Numbered from the stretch's first letter, positions 18,853 to 29,694 are shown. The stretch is DNA of 64,000 nucleotides from Mesorhizobium loti (GCA_014189435.1 CP050295.1:434001-498000); one strand, 5' to 3'. Made by a program: numbers and translations. The notes: generated by a model not told the origin, from the letters alone.

Positions 18853-20760
18853 TCACAACTCCTTTGCGTGCTCTTTTACTGCCAAATCGATCGCCTGGTT
18901 CAGAGGCACCGCCTTGGAGAACAGGAAGCCCTGAGCGGTTCTGCAGCCAAGCTTGAGCAGAGTTTGCCGATCCGCCTCTGTTTCGACGCCCTCGGCCATG
19001 ACGTCGATCCCGAGCGTCCTGCCAAGATCGATGACCGTTTTGACAAGCAGCCGGTCCTCTCGGGACTTGGCCAAGCCGCGAATGAAGCCTTGGTCTATTT
19101 TCACCTTGCGTATCCGGCTGTCCTTGAGCGATGCCAAGGTGGAAAAGCCGGTGCCGAAGTCATCGAGCGCGATGGAAATGCCGGCATGGGAAAGCCGTCC
19201 GAGCTTTTCATCCACTCTGTCCGGGTCCACCGGGGATTCTTCAGTAATCTCGATTTCGAACATCGTTGCAGGGAGATCTTTTGCCGCCAGACCATCCAGA
19301 ACCATGTCGTCGATATCGCCGGCTTCCAGTTCGCGCGGTGATACATTCATCGCCACACGAAGATCACGACAGTCAGCTTTCACCATGCCGTCGATAAGTG
19401 CACAACAGTCAGCGAAGACCGTTTGGGTCAGCAGCTGAAGCATTCCGGTTTGGCGTGCGGCTGTGACGATTTCGGGTGGAGAGATAGAACCATGAATCGG
19501 ATGGGACCACCTTAGCAAGGCTTCAAAACCGACCACGGCCTCGGTGTCGAGTTTCACGATGGGCTGGAACCAGGGTGCCAAGCTTCTCGTCTTTATCGCT
19601 GAATGAAGGTCGCGTTCGATGGACTGGCGGCGTTGCAGGTCCCTGTCGAGGTCGGCATCGAACAGGCAAAACTCGTTCCTGCCACGACGCTTGGCTGTGT
19701 AAAGGGCGATATCCGCCCGCAACAACATTTCTGTCAGTCCCGGGCTCTCCGCCAAGTATATTCCTATCGATGCCCCGACCCGGACGGACGCGACCTCAGG
19801 ATAGGGGCGGGCAATTTTGGCTATGATATTGGAGGCGAGATCGCTGGCAGAAAGCGAATCCCCCAGTGAGGGAAAAAACAGCACGAATTCATCGCCGCCG
19901 ATTCGGGCGAGCGTTGAGCCTTCCGGTGCTTCCTGCTCTATCCGGCGGGCGATCCTGACAAGCAGATCATCACCGGTCCTGTGACCGTACGTATCGTTGA
20001 CGGATTTGAACCCGTCTAGATCAATCAGCATTGCAACGAAGGGGCCGTCTGCAGTCTCGAACCGACCGATAGCGTGTTCGAGGCCACGCCTGTTGAGAAG
20101 GGCCGTCAGGTGGTCCTGCCTGGAATTGGCCTCCATTTCGGCCGCAAGCCGCTCGGCCTCATGCCTCAGGCGGCTCGCTTCGCGGAAGCGCGCTTGTCCA
20201 ACAAACGCGGCTCGAACCAGGCCGCCCAGGAAGAGCAGAACGGCGAAAGAAAGAACGTACCCTTCAAAGTTGCCTTTCGCCAGCAAGCACCCCGCTGTGA
20301 TGAGGAGCGGGGGTGTGATGAAGTTGGTCGCTGCCGCGGAATATGAACTGCCGTATGTAACAGCACCAGCTGAGATGCCCGCCAGAATAATCAGATGCAG
20401 CGGTGCGTGAGGTGTCGTGTATCCAACCGTAAGGACGGCAAGAAAGGACCAGGCAAACCCTGCCAGAAGAGCAAGGATGCCAAACCAGCGAAGCCGCGGC
20501 GAAATCCCTGTCAGATCGTCCTGGTGTCCCGTTTGCTTTAGCTGATAACGGGCGAGTGCAAGGCGGCCGACATTTATCGCATTGATGACCAGGAACCAGA
20601 TCGCGGCGCCAAAGCCGCCGCCAGAAAGGGCCTGCACCGTCAAAATAAGGCTTGAGAGGACGGTGCTGATAGGCATTGACACGAAGAGACCAGCCCTCAG
20701 GTCAGCAAGCTGATCCTGACGGATTTTGGCCTCCAGCGTGTCTTCTTTCTTCAGGTCCAT
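18853..20760 (-). CDS. Membrane-bound GGDEF-EAL protein (cyclic-di-GMP synthesis/breakdown)
   Basis: A 635-aa signalling protein. About 190 N-terminal residues form several membrane helices (a MASE-like sensor). A GGDEF domain follows, with intact 'RIGGDEFVLFFP' near residue 290. The EAL domain has 'VVGFEALLRWSHP' near residue 410 and the downstream 'DDFGTGFSTLASLKD'. Both catalytic motifs look complete, so it could make and/or degrade c-di-GMP. It is a single gene with no operon partners. The fixed start overlaps nothing, and no clear ribosome site was identified. Confidence 0.92.
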   Translation of the reverse strand: MDLKKEDTLEAKIRQDQLADLRAGLFVSMPISTVLSSLILTVQALSGGGFGAAIWFLVINAINVGRLALARYQLKQTGHQDDLTGISPRLRWFGILALLAGFAWSFLAVLTVGYTTPHAPLHLIILAGISAGAVTYGSSYSAAATNFITPPLLITAGCLLAKGNFEGYVLSFAVLLFLGGLVRAAFVGQARFREASRLRHEAERLAAEMEANSRQDHLTALLNRRGLEHAIGRFETADGPFVAMLIDLDGFKSVNDTYGHRTGDDLLVRIARRIEQEAPEGSTLARIGGDEFVLFFPSLGDSLSASDLASNIIAKIARPYPEVASVRVGASIGIYLAESPGLTEMLLRADIALYTAKRRGRNEFCLFDADLDRDLQRRQSIERDLHSAIKTRSLAPWFQPIVKLDTEAVVGFEALLRWSHPIHGSISPPEIVTAARQTGMLQLLTQTVFADCCALIDGMVKADCRDLRVAMNVSPRELEAGDIDDMVLDGLAAKDLPATMFEIEITEESPVDPDRVDEKLGRLSHAGISIALDDFGTGFSTLASLKDSRIRKVKIDQGFIRGLAKSREDRLLVKTVIDLGRTLGIDVMAEGVETEADRQTLLKLGCRTAQGFLFSKAVPLNQAIDLAVKEHAKEL

Positions 20761-20998
20761 GGACGGCTAGCTTGCTTCCCAGGCTTCTTCGCAGCGCAAG
20801 CCTATGCAAGCCCACTGAAGGACGGGTTAACTAATAAGCGTGGTAACTGGTGCGGCGGCTCGTATGCCTCCTCTTAACATTGCCGGCTGATCATTGAGGT
20901 CTTGCGCCGCGCCGCGCGTGATCCGCATCATTCCGAGCATTCGCAACGACACATGGACGCAGCATTGCTAACGGCAGGAGTCGAGACTGTCTGTGATT

Positions 20999-22180
20999 TC
21001 ATCGCCTAAGCATGGCCGAAATGCCATGGCGGACAAAGGGAAGATATTGGGCAAAGCGAAGCCCCGCATGTCTTGCAAGCCGTGCCGCCGGGTGCTCGCC
21101 TGAGTAGAGCCCGACGAGGATGTTCGTAGCATGATAGAGCGGTGCCGCTGACCGGCGCAGGCAGCTTTCGTATCTGTGGAGCATGTCGGGATCGGCAATG
21201 TCGCGCCGGTCGCGACATGCTGTCAGGATTCTATGGGCGAGTTGCTTCTGGCCACTGAGGGCGATGTTAAAGCCATGCGCGGTCACCGGGTGCATGCCAA
21301 TGGCAGCGTCGCCGATGAGTGCGGCGCTCGGTGCCCAGAACTTGTGCGCCCACGTCGTGACCAGCGGATAGCTATGGTGGGTGCTTGCCAAGGTCATTTC
21401 TCCGAGGCGCCCTCGACACCGGTTCGTCAATTCCATCAGGAACAAATCGTCGTCGAAAGCAAGCAGTCTATCGGCTTCGTTTAACGGCAAAGTGAGTAGC
21501 AGCGACGACACGCCTTCCGTGAGCGGCAATATCGCTATCGTCTGATGGTGATCGAACCATTCGACTGCGATCTGCTGATGGACGCGCTCGTGCCTTACCC
21601 GGCAAATCAGCATCGCCTTGCCGAGCCGATTGATATCGGCGCCGATGCCGAGCAGGTCGCGCGTGGGGGAAAAACGCGAGTCCGCTGCAACGAGAAGCCG
21701 AGCGGTCAATTGCCTGCCATCGGAGAGCGTTATGACTGCTCCTTTGTGGCTGTTTGTTGCACCGACGACCGAGTGGCCGCATATCAGCCGGGCATGATCC
21801 TGCAACCGGATGATCTTGAACAGGGCATCACGGATGCGACAATTTGGGACCAGAAACCCGAGTGGTTCCCCAGATCCCCTGGGAGGATCGAAACACAGAG
21901 CGAAAGGGCTCGATCCGTTGAGCACGCGCGCGCCTTGCAGTGGTGATTTGTGCGAAGCGGGGATGGCATCCCAGGCGCCGAGCTCGCGAAGGATTCTAAT
22001 CGAGGCGTAGGTCAGCGCGATCTCGCGACCGTCGAAAGCTGGACTCGCCAGCCGTTCCAAGGACTGCTGTTCAACAACTGCCACCTTCAGATCGCTCTGC
22101 CCCAGCGACGCGGCGAAGGAAAGACCGACCGGCCCGCCTCCGACGATAACGATGTCGAAACTCTCGTCGGAGCCGGCCAT
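20999..22180 (-). CDS. FAD-dependent hydroxylase of the UbiH/UbiF family, probably UbiM-like
   Basis: A 393-aa flavin monooxygenase of the ubiquinone-ring hydroxylase group. The N-terminal FAD fold 'DIVIVGGGPVGLSFA' is near residues 9-23, the family 'ALTYASIRIL' follows, and the second FAD motif is 'LIGDAAIGMHPVTAHGFN'. The last motif, with GDA and MHPVTAHG instead of the usual LHPIAGQG, resembles UbiM, a single-protein hydroxylase found in some alphaproteobacteria. That point is from memory of the family. Its ATG overlaps the stop of a small upstream frame by one base (TGATG), suggesting coupling. Confidence 0.8.
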   Translation of the reverse strand: MAGSDESFDIVIVGGGPVGLSFAASLGQSDLKVAVVEQQSLERLASPAFDGREIALTYASIRILRELGAWDAIPASHKSPLQGARVLNGSSPFALCFDPPRGSGEPLGFLVPNCRIRDALFKIIRLQDHARLICGHSVVGATNSHKGAVITLSDGRQLTARLLVAADSRFSPTRDLLGIGADINRLGKAMLICRVRHERVHQQIAVEWFDHHQTIAILPLTEGVSSLLLTLPLNEADRLLAFDDDLFLMELTNRCRGRLGEMTLASTHHSYPLVTTWAHKFWAPSAALIGDAAIGMHPVTAHGFNIALSGQKQLAHRILTACRDRRDIADPDMLHRYESCLRRSAAPLYHATNILVGLYSGEHPAARLARHAGLRFAQYLPFVRHGISAMLRR

Positions 22181-22380
22181 CAGGGTGCCGCCATCGCGTC
22201 GGCTATCTGCGTGAGATGCTGGTGGAGTTGAGCCGCAAACTGTGGACGGATTGCGCGGGGTTCCAGTGCCCGCCGCGTCGCCTCAAGCCACTGTGCATGA
22301 ACGTCCGCAACCAAGGCACGGATCGCTGGACCGCGCCCGAGATGAGGGAAAATGCTATCCGAGACTTTTCTTGACTGCAT
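22180..22380 (-). CDS. Small hypothetical protein coupled to the UbiH-family gene
   Basis: A short frame whose stop shares a base with the start of the hydroxylase gene. ATG 22380 gives 66 aa; an in-frame ATG at 22488 would give 102 aa but overlaps the end of the glycosidase gene. The readable part, 'GRGPAIRALVADVHAQWLEA' and a helical, acidic-poor tail, has no family I can name. It may be a real small protein or the tail of a decayed gene. Confidence 0.4.
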   Translation of the reverse strand: MQSRKVSDSIFPHLGRGPAIRALVADVHAQWLEATRRALEPRAIRPQFAAQLHQHLTQIADAMAAP

Positions 22381-22436
22381 CTTGACGGCATTCTTGATTT
22401 GAGACGAGGGCTCTTCATGCGGCGACAGCGCCGAAT

Positions 22437-24334
22437 TCAGCTTTCCAGCAGCCACACTTGCATCGAGCCTTTCGCCCGATTGTTCCAAAGATAGTATGGC
22501 AGGGCGATTAGCCTGCAGTCGGAAACGACGGGCGGCGCATTCCTATACAGGCTGTCTCCCCAACCTTGGTCTACGACGCGCTTCGCGGGGGCGGTCAGCG
22601 TGACCACGCCATCGAAGAGGTCGCCCCGTTCCTCCGTTTCGATCCAGGCGTCTCGCGGCAATTTGAGCTGCTGCACTCGCCCCCGGGGTCGTCTACGTGT
22701 TCGACGCAATAGACCAACGGTCCCCGCTTGAGCGCCACCCGGCCGATGTCCTGACTGACCTTGGGATTAGCATAGATGCGCTCGGGAGGCATCGGCAGCT
22801 CGAGGGTGATCGTGTCTCCGGCATTCCATAGCCGCGAGATCGAAAGATAGCCGTTGCTGGTGCATGCCTGCACGTCGATCGGATGTCCCTCGACCGAGGC
22901 TTCGGCTTCGTGCGCCCATCCGGGAATGCGAAGCTTCACGGCGAACTCGGCCGGGGCGTCAGGGCTGACCTCGATCCTGATCGAGCCGAACCATGGATAG
23001 GCGCTGGTTTCCCGCAGGAACACATTTCCCGTAGCAAGCCGGATGTTCGTCGAAATGCCGCCATAGAGATGGAAGGCGATTGCGTCTTCGCTGGCCGAGA
23101 CGAAATAGCCTCCGACCGAAGCGATGAGACGCGACGAATTCATCGTGCAGCATGGGCATGTGTGCCAGGCCCATCGGCTGTGTCGCCCATCGCTGTCCAG
23201 CGGATTGGAGTAAAAATAGTGCTCGCCATCGCGCGACAGGCCGGTCAGCGCGCCGTTGAACAACGCCTGTTCCATTACGTCGGCATAGCGGCCGTCGAGA
23301 TCGAGATGCAGCATCCGATGCGCCCAGAAGATCAGCGCTACCGAGGCGCAGGTCTCCGCATAGGCCGTATCGTTCGGCAGGTCGTGGTCTTCAGTAAAGC
23401 CTTCATTCGCGGCAGCCGAACCCAAGCCGGAGGTGATGTAGATCTTCGAGGTCATGACATCGGCCCAGAGCACCTCGCATGCTTTCTTGAGGCCGTCGTC
23501 GTTCAGTTCCGCCGCGAGGTCGGCCATTGCGGAAAACATGTACATAGCCCGAACGGCATGGCCGACCACCTTGGTCTGCTCGCGCACTGGCCTGTGCGAT
23601 TGGTTGTACTCATACCTCTTCGCCCAGAACTCACTAGGGTTCTCCCCGCGCGCGACCGCTTCCTGATCGAAGTAGTGCGGCTGGCGGCCGCGCTCGTTGA
23701 TGAAATAGGCCGCGAGTTCGAGGTGCTTTCTCGCTCCCGTCAAGCGATAGAGCTTAACGAGGGCAAGCTCGATCTCCTGATGGCCACAATAGCCGTGCTT
23801 CTGGCCGGGGTTCGGACTGAACGTCTTGCGCACATGGTCGACATAGCGCTCAAGGATGTCAAGGAGTCGGCGGCGGCCCGTCGCAAGGAAGTAGGCGATG
23901 CCGCCCTCGAGCAGATGTCCCAGATTGTAGAGTTCGTGATAGTCGCGCATGTTGGTCCAGCGCTTGTCCGGCTCGCGCTGCAGGTGCCAGCAGTTCAGAT
24001 AACCGTCGGCAGCCTGTGCATTTTCGAGGTCGTCGACGATCTTTTCGATCCTGGCCTCGATGTCGGCGTCGGGCCTGTGTGACAGCGCATAGGATGCCGC
24101 CTCGATCCACTTGCCGGCGTCGGAATCCCAGCACACCTGCACGAAATTGTGCTGGTTGGGCGCGGAGCTCAGCGGCGGCGGGTTCGGCAGTGTCAGGGAC
24201 TGCAGGATACCGTGCTTGCCAAGCTGGACGTGCTGGGTGGGGATGGTCCGCGTCAGCACAGTCTCAAGCCGCTCGCGCCAGAATTGCCCCTCCAGCGCGA
24301 CATCGACGAACTGAACCGGCTCGAACTCGTTCAT
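22437..24334 (-). pseudogene. Glycoside hydrolase family 127 (beta-L-arabinofuranosidase-like), one apparent frameshift
   Basis: A GH127 enzyme of about 630 aa when read through one frame change. Visible are the N-terminal (alpha/alpha) barrel ('YHELYNLGHLLEGGIAYF'), an acidic residue and Cys in 'AYAETCASVALIFW', and 'HTCPCCTMNSSR'. The Glu and the Cys residues match the zinc-thiolate active site known in this family. The main frame stops at 22595. The C-terminal end ('RDAWIETEERGDLFDG' to 'ALPYYLWNNRAKGSM') continues in another frame to 22437. The shift is at a run of five G at 22680-22684, where six would restore the frame. Its ATG overlaps the LacI-type frame by 4 nt. Confidence 0.85.
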
Positions 24335-24816
24335 TGGAACGCATCCGTTCCTGCAATGAAGTGCATTGGCGTGCTCACGGCTTCGACGATGCCCGCACGA
24401 CCAGTGAACACGGCCGACGCCTGACGCACGCGCTCGGCGATCATCTCCAGCACGCTGTCACCAGCGTCGCGTCCGAGCGCGTTCAGGTTCTCATCGAGGC
24501 TGGCCAGCCGCGGCCGCGTCGCAAGCACCATCACGTCCCAGTTGTTAAATCCGACGATGGCCACGTCGACAGGTGCTGCCAGGCCAATCTCGCGCAGCGT
24601 GTCGCACGCGCGGCCGGCGATCTGATCGTTGCCGCAGAAGATCGCGTTCGGCGTTTGCGGTCCCGAGAACAATCTGGCCGCCGTGTCGCGCCCCAACGCC
24701 TCGGCTGACTTTTGGCTTTGGCCGTTCTTCGTGTCGGTCTTGATCCAGACCGGTCGCCGAGGTGTTGGGCGGCGCGATCCATTGAAGGAGTCGACCACTA
24801 TCATGAAAAGACCCAA
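24331..24816 (-). pseudogene. LacI-family regulator, C-terminal remnant
   Basis: About 130 residues match the ligand-binding C-terminal part of LacI-type repressors: 'PNAIFCGNDQIAGRACDTL', 'DVAIVGFNNWDVMVLATRP' and 'LNALGRDAGDSVLEMI'. The helix-turn-helix and the N-terminal ligand subdomain are missing. The stop overlaps the glycosidase ATG (ATGA), so the two were one sugar-utilisation operon, presumably controlled by this regulator before it was truncated. Confidence 0.75.
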
Positions 24817-25101
24817 AAACCGCCAAAACGCTGATGGTGACGACTAAACTGTCCGTTAGACATGCGTTCTCCCTTGAAAGGCTAGCCGACGAAACCACGC
24901 CGATGAGGAGATAACCTTGATCTGGATCAGCCAGACACGACAAATCCGGGCGACGCAGTCCTTCGAGCGACAGGGCTTTTCACAAATCTACGTCAAGCGC
25001 GGCTTAGCCAAGCTAGCTGTGGAGCCTCAGCACTTTGTTCCCGAACAAGCCGTCTCGGCTGACGACCGGCATCCGCACAGTCGTCCACACAGCGATCTGG
25101 G

Positions 25102-25257
25102 TCAGCGTTCCGGCTTGTCGTCCCGGTCGATGAGGATGCGCTCGGCGGCCCCGTGAAGATCCTCATATTGACCACTCCTTAAGGCCCACAGAAAACCGGA
25201 CAGCCCCAGCGCGCCAAGGAACAGAGCTGCTGGTATGAGGTAGACGAGCGTCGTCAT
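25102..25257 (-). CDS. fixS: Cytochrome cbb3 oxidase maturation protein FixS/CcoS
   Basis: A 51-aa protein with one membrane helix ('LIPAALFLGALGLSGFLWAL', residues 7-26) and a 'RSGQYEDLHGAAERIL' motif typical of FixS. It is needed for heme and copper insertion into the cbb3 oxidase. Its ATG overlaps the fixI stop by 4 nt, so it is the last gene of fixGHIS. Confidence 0.93.
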   Translation of the reverse strand: MTTLVYLIPAALFLGALGLSGFLWALRSGQYEDLHGAAERILIDRDDKPER

Positions 25258-27539
25258 GACGGCTGCACCGATGCGCGAATGCCCGAACGCGTTGCCGAGG
25301 GAGCCCCCGTCACCTCGGCGAGCACAAAACCCTGCAGGCGCAACGCATTTCCGATGACAAGCAGCGACGAAGCAGACATCGCGATTGCCGCGATCAGCGG
25401 CGTGACGTGCCCCAGAATGGCGATCGGCACAGCAATGGTGTTGTAGACGATCGCGATGGCGATGTTCTGGCGGATCAGCCGTCCGGCCTTCCGGGAGACG
25501 TCCAGGGCAAGGGGTACGGCCAAAAGGCTTTCGCGCAGGAACACGAAGTCCGCGGCGTTGCGGCCAATATCGGCAGCGGTGGCCGGCGCGATCGAGACAT
25601 GTGCTGCGCTCAGCGCAGGCGTGTCGTTCAGGCCGTCGCCAACCATTAGAACCTTGTGGCCAGCTCTCGCCAGCGCTTCGATGCACTCGACTTTGCCGGA
25701 CGGAACCAGGACTGGAACAAAGCGGTCGATGCCCAATGCTTTTGCGACATCGGCACAAGCGGCTGCTGTATCGCCCGACAGCATCTCCATGGACACCCGG
25801 GCATCGTTCAACTGCACAATGGCTGCCCTGGCGTCGGCACGCAGTGCGTCCTCGAAAACGAAGGACGCGACAATGATCCCGTCTTTCGTCAGAACCGTTC
25901 CGCCATAGCCATGATTGCCTTCGCCACCGGTTCGGGCCCTCCATCCAGCCCATCCGCGCCGGCCCAGTCGCCAAGTGCTGCCCGCCGCGGTGGCTTCGAT
26001 CCCGAAGCCCGGATGCTCGCTGACGGATTCGAGTTTCGGCTGACCGGCAAAGCCCGCGAAGCCGGCTATGGCCCTTGAAAATGGATGGCGGGAATGCGCG
26101 GCCATTTCGGCCGCGATTGCCAGCATGGCCGGCTCGATCGATGGCGCATTGACGAGATGGGGCTGTCCGAGCGTGAGCGTTCCGGTCTTGTCGAACACCG
26201 CCGTATCGATTGCCGCCAACCGCTCCATAGCGGAGCCGTCCTTGACCATGATCCCACTTTCGAACAGGCGCCGCGCGGCGACCACCTGCACGATCGGCAC
26301 GGCGAGGCCGAGCGCACATGGGCATGTGATGATGAGGACGGCGATGGCGATCGTCATCGCCCTGTGCCAGTCGCCAGTCGCCGCCATCCAGCCCGCGAAC
26401 GTTACGAAGGCGGCAAGGTGAACCACTGGCGCATAAAGCGCTGAAACGCGGTCGGCAATCCGGCGATAATGCGCGCGACCGCCCTCGGCGGCTTCCATCA
26501 GCCGAACCATTTCTTCCAGGAAGGAATCTTTTGCGGCGGCTGTCGCCTGGACGGTCAGCGGGCCGGTGAGATTGAGAATGCCGGCCTGTACCGCCTCCCC
26601 TGACGCCACGGTTCTGGGAGTGCTCTCACCGGAAACCAGCGAACAGTCGAGATCCGAAGATCCCCGAATGATCTTGCCGTCGACGGGGATCCTTTCGCCG
26701 GCCGCGATCAGCAGCTGCATGCCAGGTTCGATCTCGCCAACCGGCAGATAGTCGCGCGCGCCATCGCCGCGCAGCACCATGGCGCCACGCGCCGCCAGCT
26801 GCGACAGGCCCTTCACGGCGGTTCGGGCTCGTTCGCGCATCACATGATCCAGCGTGCGGCCGATCAACAGGAAGAACAGCAAGGATACCGACGCGTCGAA
26901 ATAGGCGTGGTCGCCATGGTTGATGGTCTCGTAAAGGCTCATGGCGTAGGCGAGCGACACCCCGACCGCGATGGGCACATCCATGTTCATGCGGCCGTGG
27001 CGCAGCGCATTCCACGCCGAACGGAAGAAGATGCCGCCGGCGAAGGCAAGTGCGGGAATAGCGATTAGCGCCGAGACCCAGTGGAACAGATCGCGGGTCG
27101 CGCCTGCGGCGCCCGACCAGACCGACACCGAAAGCAGCATGATGTTGCCGGCCGCAAAGCCGGCAACCGCGACGGCGCGGATCAGCTCCGACAGCGTCTT
27201 GTCCTTGCCGTAAGCCTCGGGTTCGAACAGGTGTGCGTCATAGCCCAGCCGTCCAAGTGTGGCGACGAATGGCGGAACCTCGTCGCCGCGCCACCGGACC
27301 GAAACCCGTTTCGTCGACAGGTTGACGCGGGCGCCCTCGACCCGGTCCAGCTTTCCAAGCGCCGTTTCGATCGCCCGGATGCAGGCTGCACAATGAACCG
27401 CCGGTACTGAAAGATCGGTCTGATACAGGTCGCCGCCCAGCGAACGGCTCGCCAGTTTGACTTCTTGGCTCGACGGCAAAACGGATGCGGCGCCAGCGAC
27501 ATCCAGCGCCATTTCGGCGCCCGGTGCACAGCAGCTCAT
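25254..27539 (-). CDS. fixI: Copper-translocating P-type ATPase FixI/CcoI
   Basis: A 761-aa P1B-type ATPase that supplies copper for cbb3 oxidase assembly. An N-terminal heavy-metal domain with 'HCAACIRAIE' (Cys50, Cys53) precedes eight membrane helices. The CPC transport motif 'TCPCALGLAVP' is near residue 405, the phosphorylation motif 'DKTGTLT' near 450 and 'GDGLNDTPAL' near 634. The ATG overlaps the fixH stop by 4 nt. Key residues are all present. Confidence 0.97.
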   Translation of the reverse strand: MSCCAPGAEMALDVAGAASVLPSSQEVKLASRSLGGDLYQTDLSVPAVHCAACIRAIETALGKLDRVEGARVNLSTKRVSVRWRGDEVPPFVATLGRLGYDAHLFEPEAYGKDKTLSELIRAVAVAGFAAGNIMLLSVSVWSGAAGATRDLFHWVSALIAIPALAFAGGIFFRSAWNALRHGRMNMDVPIAVGVSLAYAMSLYETINHGDHAYFDASVSLLFFLLIGRTLDHVMRERARTAVKGLSQLAARGAMVLRGDGARDYLPVGEIEPGMQLLIAAGERIPVDGKIIRGSSDLDCSLVSGESTPRTVASGEAVQAGILNLTGPLTVQATAAAKDSFLEEMVRLMEAAEGGRAHYRRIADRVSALYAPVVHLAAFVTFAGWMAATGDWHRAMTIAIAVLIITCPCALGLAVPIVQVVAARRLFESGIMVKDGSAMERLAAIDTAVFDKTGTLTLGQPHLVNAPSIEPAMLAIAAEMAAHSRHPFSRAIAGFAGFAGQPKLESVSEHPGFGIEATAAGSTWRLGRRGWAGWRARTGGEGNHGYGGTVLTKDGIIVASFVFEDALRADARAAIVQLNDARVSMEMLSGDTAAACADVAKALGIDRFVPVLVPSGKVECIEALARAGHKVLMVGDGLNDTPALSAAHVSIAPATAADIGRNAADFVFLRESLLAVPLALDVSRKAGRLIRQNIAIAIVYNTIAVPIAILGHVTPLIAAIAMSASSLLVIGNALRLQGFVLAEVTGAPSATRSGIRASVQPS

Positions 27540-28033
27540 TGCAGCACACCTTGGGAAATGATGATACGGTGAACTTCCCGATAGGGCTCCGCGAGACCGG
27601 CGTCGGCATCGACTTCGACGATCCAGACGCCGTCCTTGGGCGTGTGGTACGCAGCAAATTCCTGATCCGTTGCGAAAGTTAAAATGATGGACTTGTCCTC
27701 GGCCTCATAGGCAGGATGACGGAACAGGACGCTGACGCCGTGCAACGGGACCGGCTTGCCGACGGCGTCGCTGAGGCTGTAACGGACTTCGCCCGCCGCG
27801 ATCGTCAGTTTGCCAGTCCAGCCGAGCGCGGCCTGCGCGCGCCCTTCCTCGGCCCTCCTGTTGAATTGCTGGCTGGCCACATAGGTGTTTTCGACGACGA
27901 GGCCGGTCCAACTCGTATTGGCGAGTGTCGCCATGGTCAGATTGACGCCGATGACCACAGCGAAAAAGGCGAGAATGGTGACCAACATATGCCTGCCGGT
28001 GAATTCGCGGGATTTCTGCGGATTGGCGCTCAT
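27536..28033 (-). CDS. fixH: Cytochrome cbb3 oxidase assembly protein FixH/CcoH
   Basis: A 165-aa protein with one N-terminal membrane helix (residues about 16-38, 'MLVTILAFFAVVIGVNLTMA') and a periplasmic FixH domain ('VENTYVASQQFN', 'GWTGKLTIAAGEV', 'LFRHPAYEAEDKSI'). ATG 28033 overlaps the fixG stop by 4 nt. It belongs to the fixGHIS assembly operon. Confidence 0.95.
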   Translation of the reverse strand: MSANPQKSREFTGRHMLVTILAFFAVVIGVNLTMATLANTSWTGLVVENTYVASQQFNRRAEEGRAQAALGWTGKLTIAAGEVRYSLSDAVGKPVPLHGVSVLFRHPAYEAEDKSIILTFATDQEFAAYHTPKDGVWIVEVDADAGLAEPYREVHRIIISQGVLQ

Positions 28034-29588
28034 CTGACGATCTCCGGTGCGTTGAAAGTGGCCGTGTATTCGTCCGACTCGAAGCTCGCCTTGTCTTCGA
28101 CCCGGAATTTGAATGTTTGCGCTTGGCCCTTGATCTGTTCCGCCGGCTGGCGAACGAAAACCTTCAGCATCTTCAGCCGGTCGGGTTCGACCGGAATGGC
28201 AAAGGAGCGATCCGCAGGCAGGTCGATCCCGACGACGCTCATCTCGGCCTCCGGCAGGCCCTGCATGGTGACGACGATCGTCCTGGGCTCGGGGATCATG
28301 TTGAGCAGCTTGACGGTGTAGCCATTGCGGATCGAACCGTCGGACAACGCGACGAACTGCGGATTGCGGTCGTGCAGAACGTTGACCTCGAGCCGCTCGC
28401 GCGTCAGCAGCGAATAGAGCAGGGCGAGACCGACCGCCGACCACGCACCCATGTAGACGAACGTGCGCGGCCTGAAGATCTTGCGAATGTGGAAATGGGC
28501 CAACCTGTCGGCGAAAGCGCCGTCGGCAGTGCGCACCAGCGAAGGCTTCACCGCGCTGGAGCCGCCCCCGGTCGCCACCGCCATGTTGGCGTTGTAGTCG
28601 GACAGCGTCGCATAGGAGATCAGCCCGCGCTCCTTGCCGAGCTTGGCCATGACGCTGTCGCAGGCGTCGATACAGAGTGCGCAAGTGATGCATTCGAGCT
28701 GCTGGCCGTCGCGAATGTCGATCCCCATCGGGCAGACCGCGACACAGGTGTTGCAATCGACGCAGTCTCCGACCAGCTGCCCAGCGGCCTGAACCTTCTT
28801 GGCGTGACGCGAACGAGGTTCGCCGCGCCAATCATTGTAGGTCACCGTGAGAGAATTCTCGTCGAGCATGGCCGCCTGAATGCGCGGCCACGGGCACATA
28901 TAGGTGCAGACCTGCTCGCGCATCAGTCCACCGAATGTGTAGGTAGTCGCGGCCAGCACGGCGATGGTGATGTAGCCGACGGGTGCGGCGGTGCCGGTGA
29001 AGACTTCGCCGATCAGCTTTGGCGCGTCGGCGAAATAGAAGATCCAGGCCCCCCGGTCGCCGTCCCTATGACCAGCCATATGGCGTGTTTCGATACGCGC
29101 AGCATAAGCTTGCGCGCTGTCCAAGGTCCGGCGTCGAGTTTCATGCGCGCGTTGCGATCTCCTTCGATCGCGCGCTCGACGACCAGAAACAGGTCGACCC
29201 ATACGGTCTGCGGGCAGGTATAGCCGCACCAGGCCCGACCAACTGTGGAGGTGACCAGGAAAAGGCCGATGCCGGCCATGACCAGCAGGCCAGCCACGTA
29301 GTAGAATTCCTGCGGCCAGATTTCGATGAAGAAAAAGTAGAAGCGCCGGTTGGCAAGATCGACCAGCACGGCCTGATCAGGCGCGAACGGCCCTCGATGC
29401 CACCGCAGCCAGGGCGACAAGTAGTAAATGCCCAACGTGATTGCCATCACCAGCCACTTGAAGCGGCGAAAGCTGCCTGAAGCGCGCTTCGGGTATACCT
29501 TCTTGCGCGGGGCATAAAGCGGCTGACGGGCCTTGGCGGAGTTGACCGATTCGGCTTCGAGCCGTTCAATTTGCGTGTTTTCAAGCAC
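28030..29588 (-). pseudogene. fixG: Cbb3 oxidase assembly ferredoxin-like protein FixG/CcoG, one apparent frameshift
   Basis: A polyferredoxin membrane protein needed for copper handling during cbb3 assembly. The first frame (GTG 29588, GGAG 7 nt upstream) gives the N-terminal membrane part with 'WCGYTCPQTVWVD'. The second frame gives 'QVCTYMCPWPRIQ' and the two 4Fe-4S motifs 'CVDCNTCVAVCPMGID' and 'CITCALCIDACDSVM', ending at 28030. The frame breaks at a C6/G6 run at 29049-29054; one more base there would restore a full protein of about 518 aa. It is either a real loss-of-function or a homopolymer sequence error. Confidence 0.92.
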
Positions 29589-29694
29589 GAGAAGCTCCAG
29601 TCACCAGCGACGATTTCGCGGCGGAAGCCCGACCGATCGGTTCTGGCTGATGGCCACGTTGAGCACGCTTTGCCGCATGGCGAATTGCACAGCG

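Noticed and set aside
22883..24082. Long plus-strand open frame of about 400 codons opposite the GH127 gene.
   Set aside because: Antisense shadow of a well-supported gene in GC-rich DNA; no family pattern.
24917..24930. Strong FNR/FixK-type box TTGATCTGGATCAG.
   Set aside because: It lies beyond the fixS end with no gene in promoter position on either strand (only a truncated LacI frame), so it is probably chance or an orphan.
29049..29054. Programmed frameshifting in fixG at the G6 run.
   Set aside because: FixG is not known to use frameshifting; a missing base (error or mutation) explains it more simply.
28117..29223. Plus-strand open frame of about 368 codons opposite fixG.
   Set aside because: Shadow frame; the minus strand carries ferredoxin motifs and continues the fix operon.
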